This document shows, piece by piece, positions 16,172 through 24,198 of a stretch of 41,806 bases of DNA. The notes beneath the pieces were generated by a model. The model worked only from the letters and a program-made list of their open reading frames with translations, ran no database searches and had not been told where the DNA came from. The translations under genes were made by a program, and so were the position numbers. Within the stretch, counting starts at the first letter, position 1. Every line of letters starts with the position of its first letter. This DNA is from Syntrophaceae bacterium (GTDB lineage Bacteria; Desulfobacterota; Syntrophia; Syntrophales; Smithellaceae): the NCBI GenBank assembly GCA_003142535.1, contig PLMQ01000061.1, forward strand, positions 1 to 41,806, read 5' to 3'.

Positions 16172-17314
16172 TTACATTGAAATGGCTTTGGAAATAATCT
16201 GTTTCATAATTTCGTTAGTACCGGCCAAAATACGCGTAATGCGTATATCGCGCCAGGCACGGGCAATCGGATATTCTTCACAGTAACCATAACCTCCGAA
16301 GAGCTGTAAGCAGCGATCGGCAACACGCCCGGCCATTTCGGTAACCCAGAACTTCGCCATGGAAACATCAATGACAATGTTATTTTTCTCCCAGTGATCG
16401 ACGATCAGCTTATCGACAAATGTGCGACCGATTTTAACTTCCGCGGCCATCTCGGCCAGGGTAAATTGAGTGTTCTGGAATCTCGTCAGCGGTTTGCCGA
16501 ATACTTCGCGCTGCTTACAGTATTTGATCGTTTCCGCCAGCATAAATTCCGCCGCTGATATGGCGCCAATCGCGCAGATCAGGCGCTCCTGTTGCAAATT
16601 CTTCATTAATTTTTTAAACCCCGTCCCCTTTTCGCCCAGGCGGTTTTCTTTGGGAATGTGGCAATCATGAAAAAACAGCTCCGCCGTATCCTGGCTGCGC
16701 CAGCCGATCTTTTTCAGCTTTTTGCCCTTTTCAAAACCCGGCGTCCCGACTTCCACTAAAAACAAATCCACAGCAGCATGGGAATCTTCCACCTGCGGAT
16801 CTTTGGCGGCAACTATCACCAGATCACAATTAATGCCGTTGCTGATAAAGGTCTTCTGCCCGTTGAGGATAAATGAATCTTTCTCTTCGCGCGCCGTCGT
16901 TTTAATTCCGGCGACATCGCTGCCTGCTGCCGGTTCCGTCATGGCAATTGCGGTAAGCATATCTCCGGCAATACACATAGGCAGGTATTTTTTCTTTTGT
17001 TCTTCGCTGGCAAACGCAAGAATATAGGGAACAACTACATCGCTGTGCAGGCGCGCCGAAAGGCCGTAAAAGTTAGCTTTGGCCATTTCCTCGACCAGGA
17101 TTGCCGAATACAGAAAATCGGCTCCCAGCCCTCCGTATTGCGCCGGTACGGCCGTACATAAAAATCCGTTCTCGCCCAGTTTCTTCCATGCCCAGCGGGG
17201 GACAATACCTTCTTCTTCCCAATCATCAATGTGGGGAATAATTTCTTTTTCCAGAAATTTCCGGAACGTATCCCGAAAAATTCGATGTTCTTCCTGATAA
17301 GGTATTATTTCCAT
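16172..17314 (-). CDS. Acyl-CoA dehydrogenase, LCAD-like
   Basis: The 380-residue FAD enzyme has MTEPAAGSDVAGIKT, SNGINCDLVIV, LFGGYGYCEEYPIARAWRD and the C-terminal AGTNEIMKQI. In most family members the base is the Glu of a YEGT motif, but here that position reads LAGT. Long-chain and isovaleryl types use a Glu earlier in the protein, and the matching QQERL Glu near residue 245 is present. Activity is therefore probably intact. It would introduce a double bond next to a thioester, for instance turning an arylpropionyl or saturated acyl chain into its enoyl form. It is followed by the radical SAM gene and preceded by an AMP ligase that could supply the CoA ester. Confidence 0.9.
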   Translation of the reverse strand: MEIIPYQEEHRIFRDTFRKFLEKEIIPHIDDWEEEGIVPRWAWKKLGENGFLCTAVPAQYGGLGADFLYSAILVEEMAKANFYGLSARLHSDVVVPYILAFASEEQKKKYLPMCIAGDMLTAIAMTEPAAGSDVAGIKTTAREEKDSFILNGQKTFISNGINCDLVIVAAKDPQVEDSHAAVDLFLVEVGTPGFEKGKKLKKIGWRSQDTAELFFHDCHIPKENRLGEKGTGFKKLMKNLQQERLICAIGAISAAEFMLAETIKYCKQREVFGKPLTRFQNTQFTLAEMAAEVKIGRTFVDKLIVDHWEKNNIVIDVSMAKFWVTEMAGRVADRCLQLFGGYGYCEEYPIARAWRDIRITRILAGTNEIMKQIISKAISM

Positions 17315-17353
17315 ATCAATCCTACTGAAACAAATTCATTGCAAACTAATTAT

Positions 17354-18874
17354 TTATTTTTCTTCCAGACGATTTTTTAAAACTCTCTTTAAAACCTTTC
17401 CGGACTGATTGCGAGGAAATTCTTCCACAAATATTATCTTTTTCGGAATCTTATAATTGGCGATTTTACCCTGCAGTGCCGCCAGCATTTCATTTTCTGT
17501 AATCTTGGCGTCCTTCTGCAACAGCACATAAGCGGCAACAACTTCGCCGCGCTTAGCGTCCGGCATGCCGACAGCGGCGGCTTCTTTCACCTGCGGCAGG
17601 GACTGAATTGCTCTTTCCACTTCCACGGGATAAATATTTTCACCGGAGGATATGATCATTTCCACTTTTCTGCCCACAATATAAACAAAGCCGTCTTCAT
17701 CGCGCTTCCCCATATCACCGGTGTGAAACCAACCGCCCTTCATGGCGGCATCAGTTGCCGCTTCTTTGCGCCAGTAACCCTGAAAGACGTTGGGCCCTTT
17801 GACGATAATTTCTCCCGGCTGATTGGGCGGAAGATCATTCCCTTTTTCATCAACAATGCGCAGAGTTATATGGAACACTTCTTTACCCACGGAACCGGCC
17901 TTCAGAATTGAATCATCCAGATCAAGTGAAGTCAACCTGCCCGTTTCCGTCAAAGCATAGCCCTGTACAAATCCGACGCCTTTTTCTTCCTGATATTTCT
18001 TGATCACCGGCAGCGGAATGGGCGCACCGCCGGAAATGAAAAAATGAACGTGCGACAGATCTGCGCCTTTCCATTCTTCCACATCCGTCATGAGCTGGAA
18101 CATCACCGGAACGGCAAACATATAATTGATTTTTTCCTTGCAGATAATGTTGAGCACTTCAGCAGCGTTGTAAAAGCTGCTGAGCACTATGCTGCCGCCT
18201 GCATAAATAATGGGCGTAACAGAAGCTGCGAGCGCTCCGATATGAAAGAGCGGCGCAACAACCAGCGATTTATAGGAGCGGTCCACTCCGTAACCCAGCA
18301 GAGAATGAATGGCACCGAATAAAATATTCTGGTGCGTTAATATAGCTCCTTTGGGATCGCCAGTGGTACCTGACGTATACATGATAAACAGCGGGTCTTT
18401 TATATCCACTTCATTGATAATCGGCGGCTCCTCTATGGACTGCTGCCGGACATAATCGGAAAATACCGTATCGCGCAGCACTGCATCTGCGCCGTGACGG
18501 AAATATTTTTTCACTTTAACCGCCGCTTTGAGCTGGCTGACTTTATCGTCAAATTCCGCTGAATAAATTAAAATGTCCGGTGCGGAATCTTTAAGAATGT
18601 AAGTAAGCTCCGGCACAGCCAACCGGAAATTGAGGGGGACCATGATTGCACCTGTTTTGGCACAGGCAAAAAATATTTCCAGAAACTCGCTGCAATTGGA
18701 CATCAGCATGGCCACGCGGTCACCATTTTGTACACCCGCATTGATGAGCGCGTTAGCGGTCTGATTCACATGCTCATTGAATTGCCGGTTGTTATAGGCA
18801 TTATCTTTATCCGTCAAAAACGGCTTTTCCGGTTGGATTATCGCCCGTTTGCTGATCCATTCACCAATGTTCAA
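17354..18874 (-). CDS. Acyl/aryl-CoA ligase (AMP-forming)
   Basis: The 506-residue ANL-superfamily enzyme has the P-loop YTSGTTGDPKGA, GYALTETG, the hinge/adenylate block TGDMGKRDEDGFVYIVGR, and the C-terminal catalytic lysine in NQSGKVLK. It resembles long-chain and 4-coumarate CoA ligases. It probably activates the acid made by the ammonia-lyase (or a fatty acid) with ATP to a CoA ester for the acyl-CoA dehydrogenase next to it. It starts 21 bp after the chain-length-factor-like gene. A second, different AMP ligase lies at 36959, so the pathway holds two activating enzymes. Confidence 0.9.
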   Translation of the reverse strand: MNIGEWISKRAIIQPEKPFLTDKDNAYNNRQFNEHVNQTANALINAGVQNGDRVAMLMSNCSEFLEIFFACAKTGAIMVPLNFRLAVPELTYILKDSAPDILIYSAEFDDKVSQLKAAVKVKKYFRHGADAVLRDTVFSDYVRQQSIEEPPIINEVDIKDPLFIMYTSGTTGDPKGAILTHQNILFGAIHSLLGYGVDRSYKSLVVAPLFHIGALAASVTPIIYAGGSIVLSSFYNAAEVLNIICKEKINYMFAVPVMFQLMTDVEEWKGADLSHVHFFISGGAPIPLPVIKKYQEEKGVGFVQGYALTETGRLTSLDLDDSILKAGSVGKEVFHITLRIVDEKGNDLPPNQPGEIIVKGPNVFQGYWRKEAATDAAMKGGWFHTGDMGKRDEDGFVYIVGRKVEMIISSGENIYPVEVERAIQSLPQVKEAAAVGMPDAKRGEVVAAYVLLQKDAKITENEMLAALQGKIANYKIPKKIIFVEEFPRNQSGKVLKRVLKNRLEEK

Positions 18875-18895
18875 TTTTTTTCCTCCCTGCTCCGA

Positions 18896-20137
18896 TTACT
18901 TCGCAAAAACAAGATACGCATACGTGCCGCCAAAGGAAATACCGGCAAGCACGGCTTTATCTATCTTTATATCTTTTTTCTTTCCCATAACAAACGGCAA
19001 CGGCAAAAGCGGCCGGGAAAGCCCGACCACCGGAGGCAACGCTCCTTTTTCTACGGATAAAGCCAGAGCGCAGGCCCTTATTCCACCGCCAGAGAAGCTT
19101 TCTCCTATAGCACCTTTTAGCGAAGTAATAAAAGGCTTCGCTTTATTATCGGCAAAAAATTTCGCATAAGCTTCGGCTTCTATTTTATCGAGTGTTCCGC
19201 CACCGTTAGCGGCGGCAGAAATGGCCTGAACATCCTGCGGAGCGATTCCGGCATTAACCAGAGCACGCTTCAGCGTCATCTTTACACCTGACGGATCAAC
19301 AGGCCAACCGGTCGGCGTCGTGGGCGATGAACCCTGACCAAAACCGGCAATTTCACAATACGGCTTACGCCCCCTTGCTTCAGCTGATTCGAGGCTTTCG
19401 ATACAAATGATTCCACAACCTTCCCCGGCTACAGCTCCATTACGTTCTTCATCAAACGGCCGGCACGCTTCCTTCTTCCCATCCAGAGGAGAAAGGGCGT
19501 AAAACCGGGTCATTGATTCATAATAAAATTTTGATAAAATGTCCACACCACCGGTCAGCATAATATCGGCGGCGCCCCGGCGTATTTCTGAAACCGCATA
19601 AGCTATGGCCGTTTCCGCGGAAGCGGCAAAATGGGTAACGGTAGTGTTGACACCGCGAAAACCAAGTTCAATCGAAGTATGCCCCGCCGGCGCATTCAGT
19701 ACTGTGTTGGGCACCAGAATCGGGTTGACAAAAGCGGGGCCTTCTTTGATCAGTGTTTCGGTAAACTGGACGGTTACATCAGTAGCGCCGAAAGAAGTCC
19801 CTAAAAGGATACCGATGCGGTCGCGATTGTCCGAATCAATCTTAATGCCCGCATCTTCCAGCGCCAGACGCGCACTCGCGGCAGCCATCAGTGAAATTCT
19901 GTCCATGCGCCGGATATTTTTCACGGAAATAAAATCGCGCGGCTGAAAATTCGTTACTTCCGCTCCCAGATGCGACCCGAAGCCGGATGTATCAAATGAT
20001 TTGATGTCGGCAATTGCACAGTCTCCGGCGAAAAGCTGCCATCCGAATTCTTCCTTGCCGATACCGAGCGGCGTTACCATGCCGATACCAGTAATAACTA
20101 TGCGTTTGGCGCTTTGTGGTTGTTCTTTTCTATCCAT
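18896..20137 (-). CDS. Chain-length-factor-like ketosynthase lacking the catalytic residues
   Basis: From ATG 20137 (AAAGGGG ribosome-binding site 8 bp upstream) the protein has 413 residues and the thiolase fold of FabF. The nucleophile cysteine is replaced by Phe170 (VTHFAASAET). The first catalytic histidine motif NAHGT is replaced by AAANGGGT, and the second histidine region reads KGAIGESFSGGG with Glu where GH is expected. It is therefore a chain-length factor rather than an active enzyme. It overlaps the active KS gene by 8 bp, as expected for an obligate KS-CLF heterodimer (compare ApeO-ApeC of aryl polyene synthesis). A longer in-frame start at 20233 would add residues with no family match. 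Confidence 0.88.
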   Translation of the reverse strand: MDRKEQPQSAKRIVITGIGMVTPLGIGKEEFGWQLFAGDCAIADIKSFDTSGFGSHLGAEVTNFQPRDFISVKNIRRMDRISLMAAASARLALEDAGIKIDSDNRDRIGILLGTSFGATDVTVQFTETLIKEGPAFVNPILVPNTVLNAPAGHTSIELGFRGVNTTVTHFAASAETAIAYAVSEIRRGAADIMLTGGVDILSKFYYESMTRFYALSPLDGKKEACRPFDEERNGAVAGEGCGIICIESLESAEARGRKPYCEIAGFGQGSSPTTPTGWPVDPSGVKMTLKRALVNAGIAPQDVQAISAAANGGGTLDKIEAEAYAKFFADNKAKPFITSLKGAIGESFSGGGIRACALALSVEKGALPPVVGLSRPLLPLPFVMGKKKDIKIDKAVLAGISFGGTYAYLVFAK

Positions 20138-21380
20138 TACCAGCGCCCCTTTCATCATACTTGCCGAATATAACCGTCGTATTGTTGCCCCCGAAGGCAA
20201 AGGAATTGGAGAGCACGATGCGCAAATCAGCAAGTCTCGTCCCTCCGGTCACATAGTCCAGATCGCATTCGGGATCGGAATGGCGGTAATTAATTGTCGG
20301 CGGGATGAAACCATGTTTCAGCGCCAGCGTGGAAACAATACCTTCCAGAGCTCCGGCAGCCCCCAGTGTATGAGCCGTCATGGATTTGGTGGAACTCACC
20401 GGCAGACTATAAGCGCGTTTACCGAATACCTCTTTGATTGCTCTGGTTTCCGTAACATCGTTGACCGGAGTTGCCGTGCCGTGGGCATTGATATAATCAA
20501 TATCTTCAATGGAAAGCCCGCTATCTTGAAGCGCCGCCCGCATGGAGCGAACGGCACCGGAAGCTTTCTCGTCCGGGGCAGTCATGTGAAAGGAATCACA
20601 GGTGACACCATAGCCCAGGACTTCTCCATAAATTTTAGCGCCTCTATTTAGCGCCGTCTCCAGTGGTTCCAGAACCATGATAGCTGCGGCCTCGCCCAAG
20701 GACAATCCCGCGCGTTCTTTATCAAAAGGATGGCAAATATCAGGATCAAGCGCCTTCAGGGCATTAAATGCGGCATAAGTAATCCGGCACATGGGTTCCA
20801 CGCCACCGGCAAGCATTATCGCCGCCTGGCCGTTGAGAAGCAAATCCCGCGCGTAGCCGATGGCTGTGGCTCCGGCGGAGCAGGCCGTCATAAATGTGGC
20901 TTTGGGCCCCAGAAGGCCAAGATTAGAAGCAATCCTATCGGCAGACGACGCGCAATAGACAGAAGCCAATTTGGAAAAATGGTGATTCCTGCCTTCTTTC
21001 TTTAATAATTCGCCATAAAAGCGTTCGGCTTCCATAAGTCCACCAGAACCGCCGCCGATAACAACACCCATTTCTTCCGGCAGGAAATCAGGTAAAGGAT
21101 AAAGCCCCGCATCCATCAAGGCTTCAAGTGTGGCGGCAAAGGAGAGCTGATCGGCCCGGGACATTCTTTTAATGGAAAAATCCCGTGGAATATAGTCACG
21201 TGCTGCAAAATTCCTGATCTGACCGCCGTTGCGGCAGCGAAACCCCTCCGTATCAAAGAGATCCAGCTCTCCGATACCGCAGACCCCCTCGCGCAAGGCG
21301 CGCGCAAAATCAGGAACATTATTGGCAATGGCGTTAAGTGTTCCTAACCCGGTGATTACTATACGTTTATTATTATACAT
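20130..21380 (-). CDS. Beta-ketoacyl synthase (active KS of the KS-CLF pair)
   Basis: The 416-residue FabF-like condensing enzyme has an intact triad: Cys167 in MTACSAGAT, His in INAHGTATPVND and His in KSMTAHTLGAAG. It would condense malonyl-ACP with the aryl or enoyl starter to extend the polyene. It is the first gene of the long minus operon and overlaps the CLF-like gene by 8 bp. Relative to E. coli FabF the N-terminus is normal (KRIVITGLGTLNA), which supports the ATG at 21380. Upstream is a 677-bp gene-free interval with a candidate promoter and two repeat elements. Confidence 0.92.
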   Translation of the reverse strand: MYNNKRIVITGLGTLNAIANNVPDFARALREGVCGIGELDLFDTEGFRCRNGGQIRNFAARDYIPRDFSIKRMSRADQLSFAATLEALMDAGLYPLPDFLPEEMGVVIGGGSGGLMEAERFYGELLKKEGRNHHFSKLASVYCASSADRIASNLGLLGPKATFMTACSAGATAIGYARDLLLNGQAAIMLAGGVEPMCRITYAAFNALKALDPDICHPFDKERAGLSLGEAAAIMVLEPLETALNRGAKIYGEVLGYGVTCDSFHMTAPDEKASGAVRSMRAALQDSGLSIEDIDYINAHGTATPVNDVTETRAIKEVFGKRAYSLPVSSTKSMTAHTLGAAGALEGIVSTLALKHGFIPPTINYRHSDPECDLDYVTGGTRLADLRIVLSNSFAFGGNNTTVIFGKYDERGAGNG

Positions 21381-21428
21381 GATCTATTTTAATACCGCGT
21401 CCGTTTGCTGCTAATTTTTTGTGGCTGA

Positions 21429-21457
21429 AACTTAATTGGATAGGGGAAAAAAGTCAA
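21429..21457 (-). promoter_or_regulatory. Candidate promoter of the KS-CLF operon
   Basis: On the minus strand TTGACT (21452-21457) and TAAGTT (21429-21434) are separated by 17 bp and lie about 50-75 bp upstream of the KS start at 21380. The -35 is good and the -10 is weak. A very similar arrangement precedes the second operon (36782-36810). Confidence 0.45.
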
Positions 21458-21573
21458 ATAAATATTACTATTAGAATGCTTTTGATCAACCATCAAGTCT
21501 GCTGCTGCGCCGCCTATATAAACCTTTCCGCGGCGGCAGATCAGGCATTGTCCCGGCATAATCAAGATGATTT

Positions 21574-21826
21574 ATACCATTTCTAAATCAAAGATGATAT
21601 CGAGGCGGCAGTGAAACTCGAATTTCAGGAACATAGTGAACAACCTAAAGGTCACAAGCTGGAATTCATTAGTTGAACTGTCCCGCATAAGCGGCGGCAA
21701 GGAGGAGGTGACGAAGCGTATAACCTAAAGGTCACGCGTTGTACATACGCTGAGGAAGCCAACGACCCCTGCATGCGCGGGGCAGACACTGCTAACAAAG
21801 ATAGCGCTTTGATTTAGAATTGGTAT
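21574..21826. repeat. Dispersed repeat family A, copy A2, interrupted by a family B element
   Basis: Terminal inverted repeats 21574-21593 and 21807-21826 match at 19 of 20 positions (ATACC, TAAATCAAAG). The core signature GGCAAGGAGGAGG begins at 21697. A family B unit (21611-21690) splits the element, and GCGGCA occurs on both sides (21605-21610 and 21694-21699). The central ~22-bp module (AACCTAAAGGTCAC) is inverted compared with copies A3 and A4. Confidence 0.8.
21611..21690 (-). repeat. Family B repeat, copy B2, nested in A2
   Basis: It reads GTGAAACTCGAATTTCAG at its left end and AGTTGAACTGTCCCGC at its right end, the reverse complement of the layout of B3 and B4. It includes an AACCTAAAGGTCAC module also found in family A. 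The flanking GCGGCA duplication suggests that it arrived by insertion. Confidence 0.6.
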
Positions 21827-21969
21827 TACATTATTTTCTTCTATTCTGCAGTCAATATTATTTTTCCATTGTATCCAACCATAAAAAGCTTTAGAATGCT
21901 TTTCTGGAGGATCGATCACGGGTATGACTCCCAAAGCAAGCTTTGGAAACTTTATCGCAGCAAGCTGCG

Positions 21970-22052
21970 GGGTATTTATTATACCCTCCGCTGCGCGGGA
22001 TTGTTCAACTTACCAATTCCTTAGTGCTGCGCATACAGAATTGGAGTTTCAC
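21970..22052 (+). repeat. Family B hairpin repeat, copy B3, ending at the Fe-S gene's ribosome-binding site
   Basis: The hairpin GGGTAT/ATACCC (21970-21986) is followed by the family linker TTCAACTTACC and the stem CCAATTC (22013-22019) with GAATTGG (22038-22044). Two more hairpins precede it: CCAAAGC/GCTTTGG (21931-21946) and CGCAGC/GCTGCG (21956-21969). The only ribosome-binding-site candidate for the gene at 22058, TTGGAG, lies partly inside the last stem. Confidence 0.7.
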
Positions 22053-22057
22053 AATAA

Positions 22058-22825
22058 ATGAAAGAAAAAATTCGTGAATATGCAATGACTCTGGGAGCCG
22101 ATGTTGTCGGTTTTGCCGCCGCTGCCGATTATTCTTCGAAGAAAGCTCCGGATTTAAAGAAAATTTTGCCTACAGTACAATCACTCATTGTTCTGGGTTA
22201 CCGCGAACTTGATGGGTCACTGGAAAGCCCCAACTTACGCACGGGCATGACCGCCCGCCTCGGCGTAATGGACCTGATCAAAAAGAACAACTACCTTTTA
22301 GCCCGCTTTATTGAAGATAATTTTCACGCCAAGACGGCGCCGGTAGCTCCTTCTTATCCGCTGGATATGGCACCTCCTGTTTTCGGCCTTACCGGTGATG
22401 TGTCGCTGCGACACGCGGCTGTTGCCGCGGGACTGGGCGTTTTCGGGCGACACAACTTAGTCATTAATCCTAAATACGGTACCCGCATTGTTTTTTCCGC
22501 CTTTCTGACTGAACTGCCCCTTAAGTCCGATCAGCCTATTATGGAAGAATTATGTGATAATTGTAACTTGTGCGTGGAGAGCTGCCCGGCAAAAGCCCTG
22601 GCGGAAGAAGGCAAGACCGATGCCATGAAATGTTTAAGGGTTTCCCAGCCCAACGGTATAGGCGGAGCAATGAGTTTTCTGAACAAGTTTATTAGCGCTT
22701 CTGAAGAGGATAAGAAGAAACTGCTGTTTGATCCGAAATTCTTCAGTTTGTACCAGGCAATGTTCATGGGATTCGAATACCATTGTTTCCGCTGTATGAC
22801 CGTCTGCCCCGTAGGCCGGACATAG
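22058..22825 (+). CDS. QueG-like 4Fe-4S double-cluster protein
   Basis: The 255-residue cytoplasmic protein has an N-terminal part similar to epoxyqueuosine reductase and reductive-dehalogenase-like Fe-S proteins (LIVLGYRELDG; HAAVAAGLGVFGRHNLVINPKYGTR). A ferredoxin-like double cluster follows: CDNCNLCVESCP, then an isolated upstream Cys (MKCL) and CFRCMTVCP at the very C-terminus. It is shorter than true QueG and lacks the C-terminal HEAT-like repeats, so queuosine synthesis is not claimed. An electron-transfer or corrinoid-linked redox role is possible. Translation may be affected by the hairpin element that covers its ribosome-binding site. A frameshifted duplicate of its last ~50 codons lies at 24041-24198. 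Confidence 0.8.
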   Translation: MKEKIREYAMTLGADVVGFAAAADYSSKKAPDLKKILPTVQSLIVLGYRELDGSLESPNLRTGMTARLGVMDLIKKNNYLLARFIEDNFHAKTAPVAPSYPLDMAPPVFGLTGDVSLRHAAVAAGLGVFGRHNLVINPKYGTRIVFSAFLTELPLKSDQPIMEELCDNCNLCVESCPAKALAEEGKTDAMKCLRVSQPNGIGGAMSFLNKFISASEEDKKKLLFDPKFFSLYQAMFMGFEYHCFRCMTVCPVGRT

Positions 22826-23247
22826 ACCAAAACAAAAAGTGATCAACAGCTTCGGGCTGACACATTTGTTACACCTACGTGTCCGTATATGCTACTCGAA
22901 AAATAAATTGAAGATTATCATTTGAAGTTGTGTATTTTTGTTGAGGTTGACGATTTGTGGATAACAAGAAGTATGATTTACAGTCCATCTTTACATCTGT
23001 TGTCAAAATAACTTCGTCCTCGTACAGTTAAACGCGTTTGTTGATTGCAGGAGAAAAGGTCAAAGCAGTTATGACCCGTCTCGTCTGGTCTCTCGAATTA
23101 CCGTTTCTTCCGTGAAAAAAGAGACGAATTTGTCTTGCAACTGCTTGATGAAACGATTACAAGAACAGATATTCCGCACTGCGATTAGACTCTTTGTCTT
23201 AGGACAAAGATTAATTTTTAAATTTAACGAGAAAAGAAAGGATTTTT
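22826..23247. other. 422-bp gene-free stretch with duplicated tail, promoter-like site and inverted repeats
   Basis: No protein-coding frame is convincing here. The first ~50 bp (to 22878) are part of the duplication repeated at 24199-24246. TTGACG (22947-22952) and TATGAT (22972-22977) on the plus strand are 19 bp apart and form a possible, slightly wide promoter for the FKBP gene. Nested inverted repeats AAGCAGTT/AACTGCTT (23063-23070, 23139-23146) and GTCTCT/AGAGAC (23088-23093, 23120-23125) could fold the leader RNA. Confidence 0.35.
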
Positions 23248-23970
23248 ATGCGTAAATTGATGATTATCGTTTTTGTTGCTCTTCTGGCCATACCGGCCTG
23301 TTCTCTGTCACCAAAAACAGAAGACCAGAAAGCCTTCTATGCGTTAGGCGTTCATCTCAACAAACAACTATCGGTTTTCGACCTGTCTCCCGAAGAGTTG
23401 AAATATGTTCAGCAGGGTATGTCCGACGCGGCCGCTGGCAAGAAGTTGGAGGCAGAGCCGGAAGCCAACATGCAGAAACTCGGCCAGCTGGCTCAGGCCC
23501 GCATGGTTAAAACCACTGAGAAACAAAAAGCGCTCGCCAAGTCGTTTTTAGAAAAAGCCGCTTCCGAAAAAGGCGCGCAAAAAACAGCTTCCGGCATGAT
23601 CTATCAAGAAATTAAGGCGGGCACGGGCGCTCAGCCTAAAGCCTCGGACATCGTCAAAGTTCACTACACCGGCACTTTAATTGACGGTAAGGAATTTGAC
23701 AGCTCCATCAAGCGCGGCCAGCCCGCGGAATTTCCATTGGGTCAGGTTATTCCCTGCTGGACAGAAGGTGTCGGCATGATGAAGGTGGGCGGCAAAGCCA
23801 AGCTGGTTTGTCCTTCGGATATTGCCTACGGCGACAAAGGACATCCGCCTATCATTCCCGGCGGCGCGACGCTAATCTTTGAAGTGGAGTTGCTGGATGT
23901 AAAAGCTCCTTCCGCCACAGCTCCCGCTCCCAAGAGGCCTGCGGCGCCCAAGGCCGGTTCAAAAAAATAG
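23248..23970 (+). CDS. FKBP-type peptidyl-prolyl isomerase lipoprotein
   Basis: The 240-residue protein starts with a lipoprotein signal peptide (MRKLMIIVFVALLAIPAC, lipobox Cys at 18). A Mip/FkpA-like dimerisation helix region follows (YALGVHLNKQL; ELKYVQQGMSDAAAGK; AKSFLEKAASEKGAQKT). The C-terminal FKBP domain runs from about 115 to 220, with VHYTGTLIDGKEFDSS, FPLGQVIPCWTEGV and FEVELLDV. The tail is Ala/Pro/Lys rich. It should help proline isomerisation and folding of envelope proteins from a membrane anchor. AAAGGA lies 6 bp before the ATG. It is monocistronic, followed by a strong hairpin at 24004-24034. Confidence 0.93.
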   Translation: MRKLMIIVFVALLAIPACSLSPKTEDQKAFYALGVHLNKQLSVFDLSPEELKYVQQGMSDAAAGKKLEAEPEANMQKLGQLAQARMVKTTEKQKALAKSFLEKAASEKGAQKTASGMIYQEIKAGTGAQPKASDIVKVHYTGTLIDGKEFDSSIKRGQPAEFPLGQVIPCWTEGVGMMKVGGKAKLVCPSDIAYGDKGHPPIIPGGATLIFEVELLDVKAPSATAPAPKRPAAPKAGSKK

Positions 23971-24003
23971 TTTAAAGTCAGTATTTTTTTATGTCACATG
24001 ACT

Positions 24004-24034
24004 AGAGGAGGCGGGTTTTAAGCCAGCCTCCTCT
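24004..24034 (+). terminator. Hairpin after the FKBP gene
   Basis: AGAGGAGGC (24004-24012) pairs perfectly with GCCTCCTCT (24026-24034) across a 13-nt loop, 34 bp past the stop codon. It is GC-rich and stable but has no T-tract behind it. It is either a weak terminator or a 3' end stabiliser. Confidence 0.45.
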
Positions 24035-24040
24035 GTCATT

Positions 24041-24198
24041 GCAATGAGTTTTATGAACAAGTTTATTGATGCTGACGCGGAGGATAAAAAAAGATGCTGT
24101 TTGATCCCAAGTTTTTCAGTTTGTATCAGGCAATGTTTGTGGGGTTCGAATATCATTGTTTTCGCTGCATGACCGTCTGCCCCGCCGGCCGGACATAG
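24041..24198 (+). pseudogene. Truncated, frameshifted copy of the QueG-like gene's 3' end
   Basis: The sequence from GCAATGAGTTTT (24041) to the stop TAG (24196-24198) closely matches 22668 to 22825. It encodes the SFLNKFI-like segment and the CFRCMTVCP cluster motif. The run GAGGATAAAAAAAG has lost one base relative to the parent (GAGGATAAGAAGAAA), which breaks the frame. No start region or first Fe-S cluster is present. Similarity continues past the stop to about 24246, as at 22878. The FKBP gene is thus flanked by two direct repeats of about 205-211 bp. Confidence 0.85.

Noticed and set aside
16172-17314. Inactive acyl-CoA dehydrogenase because the YEGT Glu is missing
   Set aside because: Long-chain and isovaleryl types use another Glu, and the QQERL glutamate that fits that position is present.
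21725-21934. A short minus-strand frame upstream of the KS operon
   Set aside because: It runs across repeat A2 and its hairpins, and no ribosome-binding site or conserved sequence supports it.
22058-22825. True epoxyqueuosine reductase (QueG)
   Set aside because: The protein ends directly after the second Fe-S motif and lacks the C-terminal HEAT-like region of QueG. Only a QueG-like label is used.
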